Shown: in pieces, positions 36,113 through 51,775 of the stretch
Position numbering within the stretch: the first letter of the stretch is position 1
How the letters are laid out: each line of letters begins with the position of its first letter
NCBI GenBank assembly: GCA_963575645.1
Contig: OY754464.1
Coordinates: 5,456,001-5,520,000, forward strand
Length of the DNA stretch: 64,000 bases
Origin: Xanthostigma xanthostigma
Lineage: Eukaryota > Arthropoda > Insecta > Raphidioptera > Raphidiidae
Reading direction: 5' to 3'
Notes under the pieces: model-generated
Seen by the model: the letters and a program-made list of their open reading frames with translations, nothing else
Database searches by the model: none
Told to the model about the DNA's origin: nothing
Position numbers and translations under genes: made by a program

Positions 36113-36475
36113 TATAATACGCGCCACGAATCTAAAAGGCTCGGAAGTCAGATGCGAATGCGGGCTTGCGCTTGTACAGTCTGTTGAAAAACTACAAACT
36201 CGCAACTCAGCAAAACTAAAATAACAATAACAACTTGACAATAGCGTACTCGACTGTACTTTAAAGCAGGAAAGCGACAAGTGACAAAGGCAACGAGCGA
36301 TCACGACCGATCACTGACGAGCGCACGTTCCGTGCAGGTAGCCGGGAGATGGTGGGAATATCAACGGCTCTAAAATGTGCCTTTGCGACGCTATTTGTGA
36401 CTAACTTCCGAACCTCAGTAAACAGAGGTTGTAGACTTTCGACAACCGAACTCTTTAATTTAGATCCTCGCAACC
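36113..36475. mobile_element. Second copy of the TATAGTACGCGCCACG MITE, right end altered
   Basis: The left end is TATAATACGCGCCACGAATC. Similarity to 34685-34980 runs to CTAACTTCCGAACCT at 36415, then about 45 unrelated bases, then TTTAGATCCTCG, a remnant of the right repeat. The copy appears to carry a small insertion or rearrangement near its right end. Confidence 0.75.
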
Positions 36476-36570
36476 AATTAATACACTATTGGCTTGGTAT
36501 TTGCAACATAATAATTAGTCAACTAATTATGTGTAAATCTTGTCTTAGTTGGGTGATTTTTCTCCAAAAC

Positions 36571-37277
36571 CAGTGGCGGATTTACCAGCAGGCTGAGTAG
36601 GCTGAAGCCTAGGGCGGCAAATTTTAAGGGGCGGCAGATTTAGTTTATAAATTTTTTATTTCGATTTACAAAATTAAACAAAAAATTATTATCCACACAA
36701 AATACGAATTTCGAAAATTGGAGAGAAATCAAAATATTTAACAAAAATCGAAATATAGTCCTATATACAGTGCTAAATACTAAATATTTCAACATCTCTA
36801 CATGAACAATTGCTAAACGCTTTATAAAGTATCCTTTAATGATCATGAATTTTTAGAATATCGCAATAGCGATTTGATATTATAATCGAAATTTAGTTAT
36901 TTTTACATATTTTCTTCACTGATAATTTCTATAATTTTTTCTCCATGTACCTAATTATTATGAGATCTGCTTACACAATTCAATCTTGATATAATATCGA
37001 TGGTCTAATCATGATTGCTGCAGAAAATTGTCAAATTCAATTTCAGAAAATTATTTCTTTCTGGGTAAAAAATTCTGACTAAAATAATCAAGGATTTGAC
37101 ACGGTACCTTAGTTCGCAATGATACTAACCATACGAGAAAAGTTGGAACACAAATCATAAAGTTGGAATTTCATTGATAGAAAATGTAATTGATACGATT
37201 GTGGACTAAGGTATCAAAATTCAGAGGCGGCAAAAATTGAATAGCCTACAGGCGGCAAATCTGTAAATCCGCCACTG
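36571..37277. mobile_element. hAT-type MITE, exact 8-bp TSD
   Basis: The ends CAGTGGCGGATTTAC and GTAAATCCGCCACTG are perfect inverted repeats of 15 bp. They are flanked by the exact duplication TCCAAAAC at 36563-36570 and 37278-37285. Subterminal GGCGGCAAA motifs occur at both ends (AGGGCGGCAAATTTT and CAGGCGGCAAATCTG). The 707-bp body has no coding capacity. The clean duplication suggests a fairly recent insertion. Confidence 0.9.
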
Positions 37278-37543
37278 TCCAAAACATTTTGTTGAAAATA
37301 AACTACTTTATGCTGGTTATAAATTTGATCATTTGGATTGTTCTTGCTCTGGCAGAAAATATCAATAAAAACATTTCAATATAAAGTATTGTATTTCTCT
37401 TTTCTTTTCCAAATAATTACCTTAGATTAATAGGTCATAGATCAAAAACTTGACTCTTGAGTTTATTTCCAGGTGTAGTATGTCATTTTCTATAAGTTTT
37501 TCTTTTCCCTTAACCTTAGGTATTTAGAAATTAGACAATCTCT

Positions 37544-39160
37544 CGATCCGATTCAAATTCGGTAAGCTTAAGGAAAATGACACGTTGAAGTCAACAAGCC
37601 TATCGACTCCGTTGTACCACCTACGGTTTCAAAGATAGACTCGTTCGAAGTGCTCTTCCGAAAAGTCTGGAATACGCATCGGATACATTTCAAATTCGGT
37701 GTATTGATAGAAAACGACATTCTAAATTCAATGAGCGCACCCGGAGGTCTGTATCTAATACCGTTTCGAAAATAGAGACGTTCGAATGTGGTTTCAGTGT
37801 TCAAACAATTCAAATGACCGTCGAACCAAAAGTTGAGCGTATTTTTTGATTCGGAGTGTCATTTCCTGTTAGTATAAGCCGTCTGGACCTGAAAAGCGAG
37901 TTATTGGAAAATCTTGAAAATCGACTAAAAACGCGATTTTTCCCATAGTATAGCCTTAGTTTTTTTGTGATTTTTTTAAGACAATTTTGGACAATGTCTC
38001 CGATCCGATTCAAATTCGGTAGGCTTATGTAAAATGACACGCTGAAGTCACCGAGCCCCTCCGTTGCTTCGTATCACTTACCGTTTCGAAGATAGACCCG
38101 TTCGAAGTGCTTTTCTGGATTGTCTGGAATACGCATCGGATACATTTTAAATTGGGTGTACAGATAGAAAACGACACGCTGAATTCAACAAGCGCACCCG
38201 GAAGTCTGTATCTATAGCCGTTTCGGAGATAGAGGCGTTTGAACGTCGCTTCGGTGTTTAAAAACACTTTAAATGCCCACCGAACAAAAAGGTGAGCTTA
38301 TTTTTTGATTCGGAGTGTCATTTCCTGTTAGTATAAGCCGTCTGGACCTGAAAAGCGAGTTATTGGAAAATCTTGAAAATCGACTAAAAACGCGATTTTT
38401 CCCATAGTATAGCCTTAGTTTTTTTGTGATTTTTTTAAGACAATTTTGGACAATGTCTCCGATCCGATTCAAATTCGGTAGGCTTATGTAAAATGACACG
38501 CTGAAGTCACCGAGCCCCTCCGTTGCTTCGTATCACTTACCGTTTCGAAGATAGACCCGTTCGAAGTGCTTTTCTGGATTGTCTGGAATACGCATCGGAT
38601 ACATTTTAAATTGGGTGTACAGATAGAAAACGACACGCTGAATTCAACAAGCGCACCCGGAAGTCTGTATCTATAGCCGTTTCGGAGATAGAGGCGTTTG
38701 AACGTCGCTTCGGTGTTTAAAAACACTTTAAATGCCCACCGAACAAAAAGGTGAGCTTATTTTTTGATTCGGAGTGTCATTTCCTGTTAGTATAAGCCGT
38801 CTGGACCTGAAAAGCGAGTTATTGGAAAATCTTGAAAATCGACTAAAAACGCGATTTTTCCCATAGTATAGCCTTAGTTTTTTTGTGATTTTTTTAAGAC
38901 AATTTTGGACAATATCTCCGATCCGATTCAAATTCGGTAGGCTTATGTAAAATGACACGCTGAAGTCACCGAGCCCCTCCGTTGCTTCGTATCACTTACC
39001 GTTTCGAAGATAGACCCGTTCGAAGTGCTTTTCTGGATTGTCTGGAATACGCATCGGATACATTTTAAATTGGGTGTACAGATAGAAAACGACACGCTGA
39101 ATTCCACGAGCAAACCTGGAGATCTGTATCTAATACCGTTTCTAAAATAGAGGCGATCAA
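37544..39160. repeat. 459-bp higher-order tandem repeat
   Basis: CGATCCGATTCAAATTCGG recurs at 37544, 38001, 38460 and 38919, giving spacings of 457, 459 and 459. The middle two copies look identical; the first is clearly diverged and the fourth is partial. Within each unit, diverged subunits repeat about every 140-180 bp (GACACGCTGAAGTCA / GACACGCTGAATTCA / GAGTGTCATTTCC; CCGTTTCGAAGATAGACCCG / CCGTTTCGGAGATAGAGGCG), so it is a three-subunit higher-order repeat. Repeated minus-strand frames of 76-81 codons arise because 459 is divisible by three. Confidence 0.9.
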
Positions 39161-40004
39161 AAAAATTCTATACATTTTAAACAGCTTAATGGATCATAGA
39201 CTTAAAAATTGAGCTTCTATTCAGATATAGTGTATTATTTAGTATTAGTCTAAACTTTAAAGCAATTTAAGCCATTTGGAAAAAAACGAATTTATGAAGA
39301 AGAAAAAATCATGGGCCACCTTCGGCGCACGAGCATTGACTGGTTTTTATTTTTTTACTTGGACAGGATCAATAAAAATACGATTTTGGGTATTATATAA
39401 TAATATATTTTCCCAAACAACAACAGCCTTACAATGTGTATCACAAGATTTTCATAAATTCACATTTTTTCTACGTCATATTTATTTATTTTTTATTCAA
39501 ACCTTATATATTTTGATCTTACTGACTATGATAATATTGTAGTCATATTCATTTATTTTTTAACATAAATTTTATAAAATTACTACCTTTTTGATAATCA
39601 TTTAGGACACTGAAGCCTGCATGTAACGAATTTTTTTCATTTCCTACATATTTAGTGGTTCAAATAACTATAAATTTAGAGTTAAATTAGCATATTATCT
39701 TTTCAATAAAATATTTGAAAAGTTATCAAGTTCAAAAACAAACATAACTTCCTATTATTTTTTAGGCGTTGAGTCGTCACTACTAACCTTCATGAATAGA
39801 ATATGGCGCTCTTATTCTTTAAATCTATTTTAGTAACATACTCAATAATATGATACCGTGACGATTTGATATATATATGTACGGCTAGACGCCTATTAAA
39901 TTCTTGCGTACATAAATTACTTACAACTTTTTTTCAATTGAATAATTAACTATTTTTAGTATTTGTTGTTTAACATACACAGTATGAGAAATATTTTACA
40001 TAAC

Positions 40005-40312
40005 TAAAGGCCGCTGCACACGAGGCTAGAAACGCTGCTAGATTTGCCTACTAGTTTTCTTAATTGCTGTTAAGTGCTCGCTTCACACGAGACTATTTTT
40101 CAAGCTTGTTTTGTGGATAGATCTGGTGTCTGACGCCATGTGGGCGTTTGTGACAAGATACTGCTTCCTGATTGGTTCTTGCTCATACCTAGTAGCAAAT
40201 CTAGCAGGGCTGTTCTAATTTTAAAACCTATCTTCTGAGCTAGCAAGGTAGCTCGCAGTGACGTCATTTCCAGCTTCGTACCCAGCCTACCGGCTAGCAG
40301 AATTCCTAGCAG
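40005..40312. mobile_element. MITE family 'GCTGCACACGAGGCTAG', copy B
   Basis: The element starts TAAAGGCCGCTGCACACGAG and is homologous to 19841-20245 in the opposite orientation, with internal deletions. The far end (AATTCCTAGCAGATGATATA) is truncated relative to copy A. Confidence 0.75.
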
Positions 40313-40517
40313 ATGATATACTTGGCGACAAAATATGCCTAAAAAGCATGATTTTTATCGCTCTCCAAAGTGTTCATTTATGTAAAAAAAAACAACACTT
40401 TTTTTAAATATATTTATGCTCTGCTAGCAAAGTTCTTTCCAACGATATTTTTTCAAGTAGGATGGAAAATTTACAAAACTAAAACAAAACAAACGAGATT
40501 TGAGGTTAAGACATTGG

Positions 40518-40825
40518 GTGTGTTCCGAAATATAATCCAGTATGCTGGCCAGTGCTAATGACGTCATGAATCCACGCCATACTGTTGATTCGTTCCGAAA
40601 TATACTGGCCAGCGTGTTGACGTATTATTATTTCCCTCGTCCACCAAAAGTAATTCTTTACTTTGTTGAGCAGACATTATTGCAAATAACAAATAATAAA
40701 ATTCCAAAAAGTCTGATGCACACATGTCCTGTTAAATATTTATGCTACGTCACATCTGTCTCACCAGTACAATTATGGCGTCGGATTCATTACGTGATCA
40801 ACACTGGTTATATTTCGGAACATAC
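40518..40825. mobile_element. MITE with GTRTGTTCCGAAATATAA ends, copy 1
   Basis: GTGTGTTCCGAAATATAATC at 40518 is inverted at the right end, GGTTATATTTCGGAACATAC ending 40825. Subterminal CTGGCCAGTGCTAATGACGT motifs follow. Flanks ACATTGG and TCATTGA may be a degraded duplication. A 96-codon frame is not preserved in copy 2 and is rejected as a gene. Confidence 0.75.
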
Positions 40826-41502
40826 TCATTGACAGAGAGCCAATACAAATGCCTTTTAAGTTGGTACACCACAAACCACAGCTTTGTGTAGCAGCTTTTA
40901 TACGCGTTGAGCGGCGCTGCTTTCTATTTATGAACAGATTAAAAAGGTCGAATTTAGTTACTAAATTCGTAAGGTTTCAAATGAATCAGCTTGGAGTCCT
41001 AGGCAACTGCTTATTTTGCTTATGAGTCCTGTTTCTCTTCAATTTCGACTATTCTCGACACACAATTAGCTATTTTCTCATTGTTCCCTTTGTTATATTA
41101 ATATGCTCAATGAGCCAAATTTCAAGTTTTTCTTTTAGAGTTGTAACGAATATCAGGTCTTCACATTCGCAATATTATGCGAAACATTTGCATTCGGTTC
41201 CGTAAACCTTTATTGCGATTGTTTTCGCAACATGCTTGCGTCACCTGGCGTTTTGATTGGATTAGATTTTAGACAACAGATGTGTTCTGGTTGGGAATAA
41301 TAATAATAACCAAGAAATAAATAAATCACGCGCTTTATTTCTTCCAATAACCTCGGTGCTTGGTTAACTGAGATTCTATTCTGAAACGGCGAGTGATGGA
41401 ACGTTTGCAGCATATTGTTTCTTACGTGTCGGGTTTTATAAGACGTTTTATCTAGGTATTTATTTCATTTTAAAATTGTGCTTGCTATGACAGTAACTCA
41501 TA

Positions 41503-41752
41503 TTTTTGACGTGATAACGTCTTATAAATTGATGAAACACCAGCTGCACGCACGAAAAAAGTGTCACGTTCCGCCTGAGTCTGAGCGTGCAAGCGAGAGC
41601 GCGGTATAAGCGATAGAGGCACGATCGGCCCAAGCGTCGGCTTGTACGCATTTCTCTCTCTTCTCGCGTGACGTCAGAGAGTTCATCAATGTTTCTTTAT
41701 GACGTTATCACGTAAAACTATCGTCCGTAAACCGACTTTACAGACAACCAAT
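41503..41752 (-). repeat. Dispersed 240-bp repeat, copy 3
   Basis: Runs from TTTTTGACGTGATAACGTC to CTTTACAGACAACCAATTTT, the same family and orientation as 16506-16700. The middle differs by an extra segment around GTACGCATTTCTCTCTCTTC. Confidence 0.75.
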
Positions 41753-42993
41753 TTTTTTTTTTAAACAAAACTGTAAATGTATTAATTAGGTACGTCTATG
41801 GAAAAGCAATTAAATAAAATTTTTTACTTGGAACCAAAGTCATGAATCCATCGGTCGCCGCATAAAAGGCACCGCTTCCGAGTTATGCTTCCGGTTATTT
41901 ACTTACTCTTGTGATGACAATATAGCTTTTTGTAATTTTATTGATACAATAATCAATTTTGTGAAAATAATTAAAAAAATTAATGACTCTTTTTCCTTTC
42001 GTATCCATTACAACTCTAATTTGTGCATTTTTATTTATCTATGTCCCATGGGGATCTACAAGATATAAACTTTATCTCGGATTAAGTTTTTCTACAGCGA
42101 ATTTCCCAAACGATTTTTGACACACCTTTGGAAAATATCTCGATATATTTCTTTTCTAATTTTTTTTATCAATGGGAGCCCCTAACGCTTATTATGCTAT
42201 CTCCCAATCTCTTATATCACCCGATCCAGTATCCTCGTTCCTTGTACTAGCTTGTACTGTCCTTGGACTGGGTGGTTAAATTTATGTTGATGAATGCATA
42301 ACTGTAATTTTATTTTTATAATGGGCTCATATTATTTAGTTACATTTCTATTTTAAACATTTTCATTATAAAAACCATCAGCACATGAATCGATTGTTTT
42401 GCAATTTCAATTCAAACCGGTTCAGGATTGGACAGTTGCGCAAATGGTTTGAAATCGATTGAGGTTCTCTGTCCGCACACGAGCGCGACTAAAACTGAAT
42501 TGCTTCTACCTTACAGAAGAAGCGAGCAACTAAAAGTGTTTCTCGACCTGCACACAGTAGAACCATTCTCTAACTTGCGAAGGGTCGAGGGGCCTGTTTG
42601 AAACGCAAATCGCAAAACAGTTGGAGGAACTTAGATTTTAAAAACTATCAGAATAGTGGAAAAAGAATCAAAATACGAAAATATTTCAAAATTTTAACAG
42701 AAAGAAAATTATTTTATTATTTAGGTAGACAGAGATTTAAAATTTTCTATTTAATTAATAATACTTGGTTTACAATATCCATTAGCTAAGTTCAAGTAAC
42801 CTGCCATTTGTCTAAGTTTCATACTTTCAAAAAACAAGACAATTGAACTCTCGAACGAAACTGAACAAATTCTCTACATTGCGTTCACCGTAAGAACATG
42901 ACTTGCTGCACCGAAGAGGAAAATTGAACAAAATCGTTTATTCTCTGCCTTCGCCGCCATGCCAAGAATATTTTAAATCCAATTAGTGAATAT

Positions 42994-43131
42994 GTTACGG
43001 TTAATACAAGAAAGTAGTTTATTCGCGAATTAAGCGGCTAATACCCAAATTAACCTACGTCAAGGATTGATTAATTCGGGTAATTAGCCGATTAATTCGC
43101 GAATTAACTACTTTCTTGTATTAACCGTAAC
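42994..43131. mobile_element. Palindromic mini-element (138 bp)
   Basis: GTTACGGTTAATACAAGAAA at the left is exactly mirrored by TTTCTTGTATTAACCGTAAC at the right. Inner inverted pairs ATTCGCGAATTAA and GGCTAAT/ATTAGCC follow. Almost the entire unit would fold into a hairpin. Confidence 0.7.
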
Positions 43132-43758
43132 AAATATATATCACAGATATCTGTCCATTGATCAGTTTGATACCATAGATATATATATATATATATATAT
43201 ATTTAATAGATTGCAGATACACTAGCGCCTCCTGTACCTTTTAGAAGCCATTTTGTACGTGGAAAACGCCGTAAAAAGCGCGCGAGATTCAAAAATATTT
43301 ATTATTTTATAATATGATATTATTGAGAAAAACAACAAAACTCACAGTAAACAGTGATATTTCACTCCAAAACCTATTTTTATACTGAAACGTTTCAAAA
43401 ATTACAAAATTGAGCATAAATATAATGTAAAAGCTTAGAACATTTTACATTGTGAATTTGGCATCAAGGTTGACAAGCATTGATGCCAATCTGACAATGT
43501 AAAATGTTCTAAGCTTTTATTGCACATACCGCTAAACTAGCGGTATGTGCTTTATTATCGCTTTGTGCATCAGAGCTGACTTTCGTTCATATAAGAAGTT
43601 ATATCTAAGTTAATTTCACACGAAATCCATTCAAATTGAAGCTTTTTGAAAAGAGGAGATTCTAATCTATAAAATAGAACCATTTTCAAATCAATTCGAG
43701 TTCATAAATACTATTAAAATTGTAATTGAAAATCACAAACAGCAGTTGTCGGTTGGTC

Positions 43759-43802
43759 TGTACGTATGTACGTACGTACGTACGTATGTACGTACGTACG
43801 TC
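43759..43802. repeat. Self-complementary GTAC microsatellite
   Basis: Runs of GTAC/GTAT tetranucleotides over 44 bp. Every unit is its own reverse complement, so the tract is a dense palindrome. Confidence 0.9.
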
Positions 43803-44039
43803 ACGACTCTACAGATCGCAATTTTGGTCAGATTGCCTTGGGTTATATTTTAATCACTTTATTTACTATCAGACCAGAACCCTATTTAAATTCACTAAAA
43901 TGTGTTCAGTAGATTAATTTTTATAAACAGTTTTATTTTTATTATTTTTTGACAGTCAATAGTTTGAAAAAACAATATATAATAATTACTGTGTAAATGT
44001 CCATAAAACAAGTGCTACACTTGTATACCGTAATAACAG

Positions 44040-44125
44040 TAGAATGCTTAGCAAGTTTCGTAACGTAATGGGTATGTCATCAGACCCACAACAGTAAGGT
44101 CCTGGGTTCGATTCCTTCCGAAATA
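44040..44125 (+). repeat. Possible tRNA-derived SINE head
   Basis: CCTGGGTTCGATTCCTTCCG carries a good Pol III B box (GGTTCGATTCC). A weak A-box-like stretch (TTTCGTAACGTAATGGG) lies about 45 bases upstream. A T-rich run follows, which would act as a Pol III terminator. No complete cloverleaf can be drawn. Confidence 0.35.
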
Positions 44126-44839
44126 ATTGGATTTTATATTTTTTTTTCTATTCCATTTTATTCCACTTGATATTAATTATAATATATTATATTATGTATA
44201 CCTACATAGTTCTTATTTTTTTTTTTTCAAATTTAAAAAAATATTTTTTTAATTTTGAATTATTTATTTCTTTAAATGTTTTAAAAATATCTTTTCAATT
44301 TTGTTTTTTTTTTTATCATACCTACAGTGGAAAACTTGCGGGATGTGCACTTTTGGTTTTGCCAACTATATTATATTTATGCTCAGTTTTGTAATTTTTG
44401 AAACGTTTCAATATAAAAATAGTTTTGGAGCGAAATATCACTGTTTACTGCGAGTTTTGTTGTTTTTCTCAATAAAATCATATTATAAAATAATTAATAT
44501 TTTTGAATCTCGCGCGCTTTTTACGGCGTTTTCCACGTACAAAATGGCTTCTAATTGGAACCATTCCGCACAATGCTCAAGGATAGGCATCCACTATCTA
44601 TTAATATATATAATATGTTTGATACAGCAATTGTTTTTAAGGTTATACACCCACCACCGTATTGGTAGTATTTGCGTCTATATTTTGTCATAATAAAAAA
44701 ACATTAAATGCCTATAAATTATTATTTCTTATCGAAATATATCCTGTAGATCATAATTTAATTTATTAATATTTATAAAATTATTAACTAAACATTAGAC
44801 ATATTAGAATACTTTGACAAGCAGTATAATATTTAAAGG

Positions 44840-44895
44840 GTGCATTCCTAAATTCGCTACTGTAGCGAATTTCAGTAGCGAATTTAGGAATGCAC
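44840..44895. repeat. Perfect 23-bp-arm hairpin
   Basis: The left arm (GTGCATTCCTAAATTCGCTA plus CTG) and right arm (CAG plus TAGCGAATTTAGGAATGCAC) are exact inverted repeats separated by a 10-base loop, TAGCGAATTT. It looks like a MITE reduced to its terminal repeats. Confidence 0.8.
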
Positions 44896-45079
44896 ACTAA
44901 ATAATGTTCATTATGTACACGAAAAGTTTTATCGTATGTTTTGCTTTATCAGTTCAGATGGTCAGATGAAATCTATGTCAACTTATATCATGTTGTTAGC
45001 TGACTTATTTTAATATTGTATTCTTCAACATTTAGTTATTAGCAGTAAATTTATTTAATGAAAACAAAATATTTAGATA

Positions 45080-45751
45080 TGATCCAGTATACTGGCCAGT
45101 GCTAATGACGTCATGAATACTGTTGATTCGTTCCGAGCATTGATGTATTATAATTTTTCTCGTCCACCAAAAGTAATTGTTTACTTTGTTGAGAAGACAT
45201 TATAGTAAATAACAAATAATAAAATTCCACAAAGTCTGATGTACACGCACACCCGGTTAAATATTTATGCTACGTCACATCTGTCTCACCAGTACAATAT
45301 GGCACCAGTATAATTATGGCGTCAAATTAATGACGTCATTAGCACTGGTCAGTAGAGCTGTAATAAACCGTAAGTATTCGTTACTGAGTAACGGGTACAT
45401 CGTCTGACTCGAAGTACCGAATCGTTACTTACAAATTCATTTCGTTACTCGCATTTGTCGTATCCATGTCAGTTCGACTCGTTTGATGCGGTTATACGTT
45501 ATACGAACGAAGTCATACCGTATCATGATACGACGCGCCTCGATGGGATGGTACATGCTTGATGCCAGAGAACATACACTTCTTGATGCTGTTATACACG
45601 ATTGTATGCCGTATGAAAAGTAACGAGTAACGTAACGATACGAAAGTAACGGGTACTGGTTCTTTAAATAACGAATACATACGGGTACACAATTTCTTGT
45701 TACTTTTACAGCTCTACTGGCCAGTATACTGGGTTATATTTCGGAACATAC
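45080..45751. mobile_element. MITE GTRTGTTCCGAAATATAA family, copy 2, interrupted
   Basis: The body matches 40518-40825 through CTCGTCCACCAAAAGTAATT, ATTTATGCTACGTCACATCT and the CTGGCCAGTATACTGG end. The left end is eroded and the right end is intact (TTATATTTCGGAACATAC). A second MITE is inserted at 45353-45716. Confidence 0.8.
45353..45716. mobile_element. hAT-type MITE nested in copy 2, 8-bp TSD
   Basis: The ends TAGAGCTGTAA and TTACAGCTCTA are inverted. The flanking 8-mers are CTGGTCAG (45345-45352) and CTGGCCAG (45717-45724), one mismatch. Subterminal GTAACGRGTA-type words are repeated at both ends, as in hAT elements. 364 bp, non-coding. Confidence 0.85.
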
Positions 45752-45992
45752 CCTTAATTCAAACATGACTGACTGCGACTTTGACAGTTGTTTCGGGTGT
45801 ATAACCTCAGAGTGAACGCAGTACATGAACAAACAGAAAATTTAAATATTTCAATTTGATTATTGAAAATATAGTATGTATTTAAAATTGCCTATATAGT
45901 TTTTGAGATGTATTTCGTAAAAATATTTTCCTAATAAATTCTAATACTCGATAAATATAATGAATATGACTCGGTTGAAAGGGACATTGCTA

Positions 45993-45998
45993 TTTATT
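45993..45998 (-). promoter_or_regulatory. Candidate FEM1C polyadenylation signal
   Basis: TTTATT on the + strand is AATAAA on the gene's strand, about 90 bases after the FEM1C stop codon. It is a plausible cleavage signal position for a short 3' UTR. Confidence 0.45.
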
Positions 45999-46088
45999 AT
46001 TTATAATATAAATTACCTAAAGAGAATTGCAAATAATAATTAAAAAAACAGGCAACAATTACATCAATCGGAAATAGACAAATCAGAA

Positions 46089-51556
<5,468 letters not shown>

Positions 51557-51721
51557 CTGCAACACAAAAGAGAACAATAATTATTATCTATATTAATAAT
51601 GGTAAATATTTCTCATATTTCTGAAGCTAAATATATACAGTTGAAGATTTAGCTAAAGATGGCCGTTAGTATTTTTAAAAAAACACCCACTTGTGTTATA
51701 TTAGAAAAAATATTTTCAAAC

Positions 51722-51775
51722 ACTGTCATTGTCGGGATACGAACCCGAATCTTCCCAACAATAGAGTGTGTCTTA
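51722..51775 (-). repeat. Possible tRNA-derived B-box relic
   Basis: The minus strand reads TTGGGAAGATTCGGGTTCGT then ATCCCGACAATGACAG, with a B-box GGGTTCGTATCCC inside a T-arm-like stem (TCGGG...CCCGA). No convincing A box or acceptor pairing, so a SINE or tRNA fragment rather than a gene. Confidence 0.35.

Larger units (their letters stand above)
43521..44364. mobile_element. Insertion of about 840 bp within foldback copy 2
   Basis: It starts with a hairpin (GCACATACCGC TAAACTA GCGGTATGTGC, about 43523-43552) and ends near GGGATGTGCACTTTTGGTTT. Inside are a GTAC-repeat microsatellite (43759-43802) and a tRNA-type B box (GGGTTCGATTCC, about 44105). The boundaries are inferred by comparison with the uninterrupted copy. 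The family is unknown; it may be a SINE-containing composite. Confidence 0.5.
43210..44605. mobile_element. Long foldback element copy 2, split by an insertion
   Basis: The 43210-43520 half and the 44365-44605 half together correspond to the 22028-22575 element in inverted orientation (the second half ends with the GCTCAAGGATAGGCATCC tail). The inner 43521-44364 segment is extra, so this copy was interrupted after insertion. AT-dinucleotide repeats (43180-43202) flank the left side, as in copy 1. Confidence 0.75.

Noticed and set aside
37568-38958. Repeated 76-81-codon minus-strand frames
   Set aside because: They are copies of one non-coding 459-bp tandem unit and have no start or family support.
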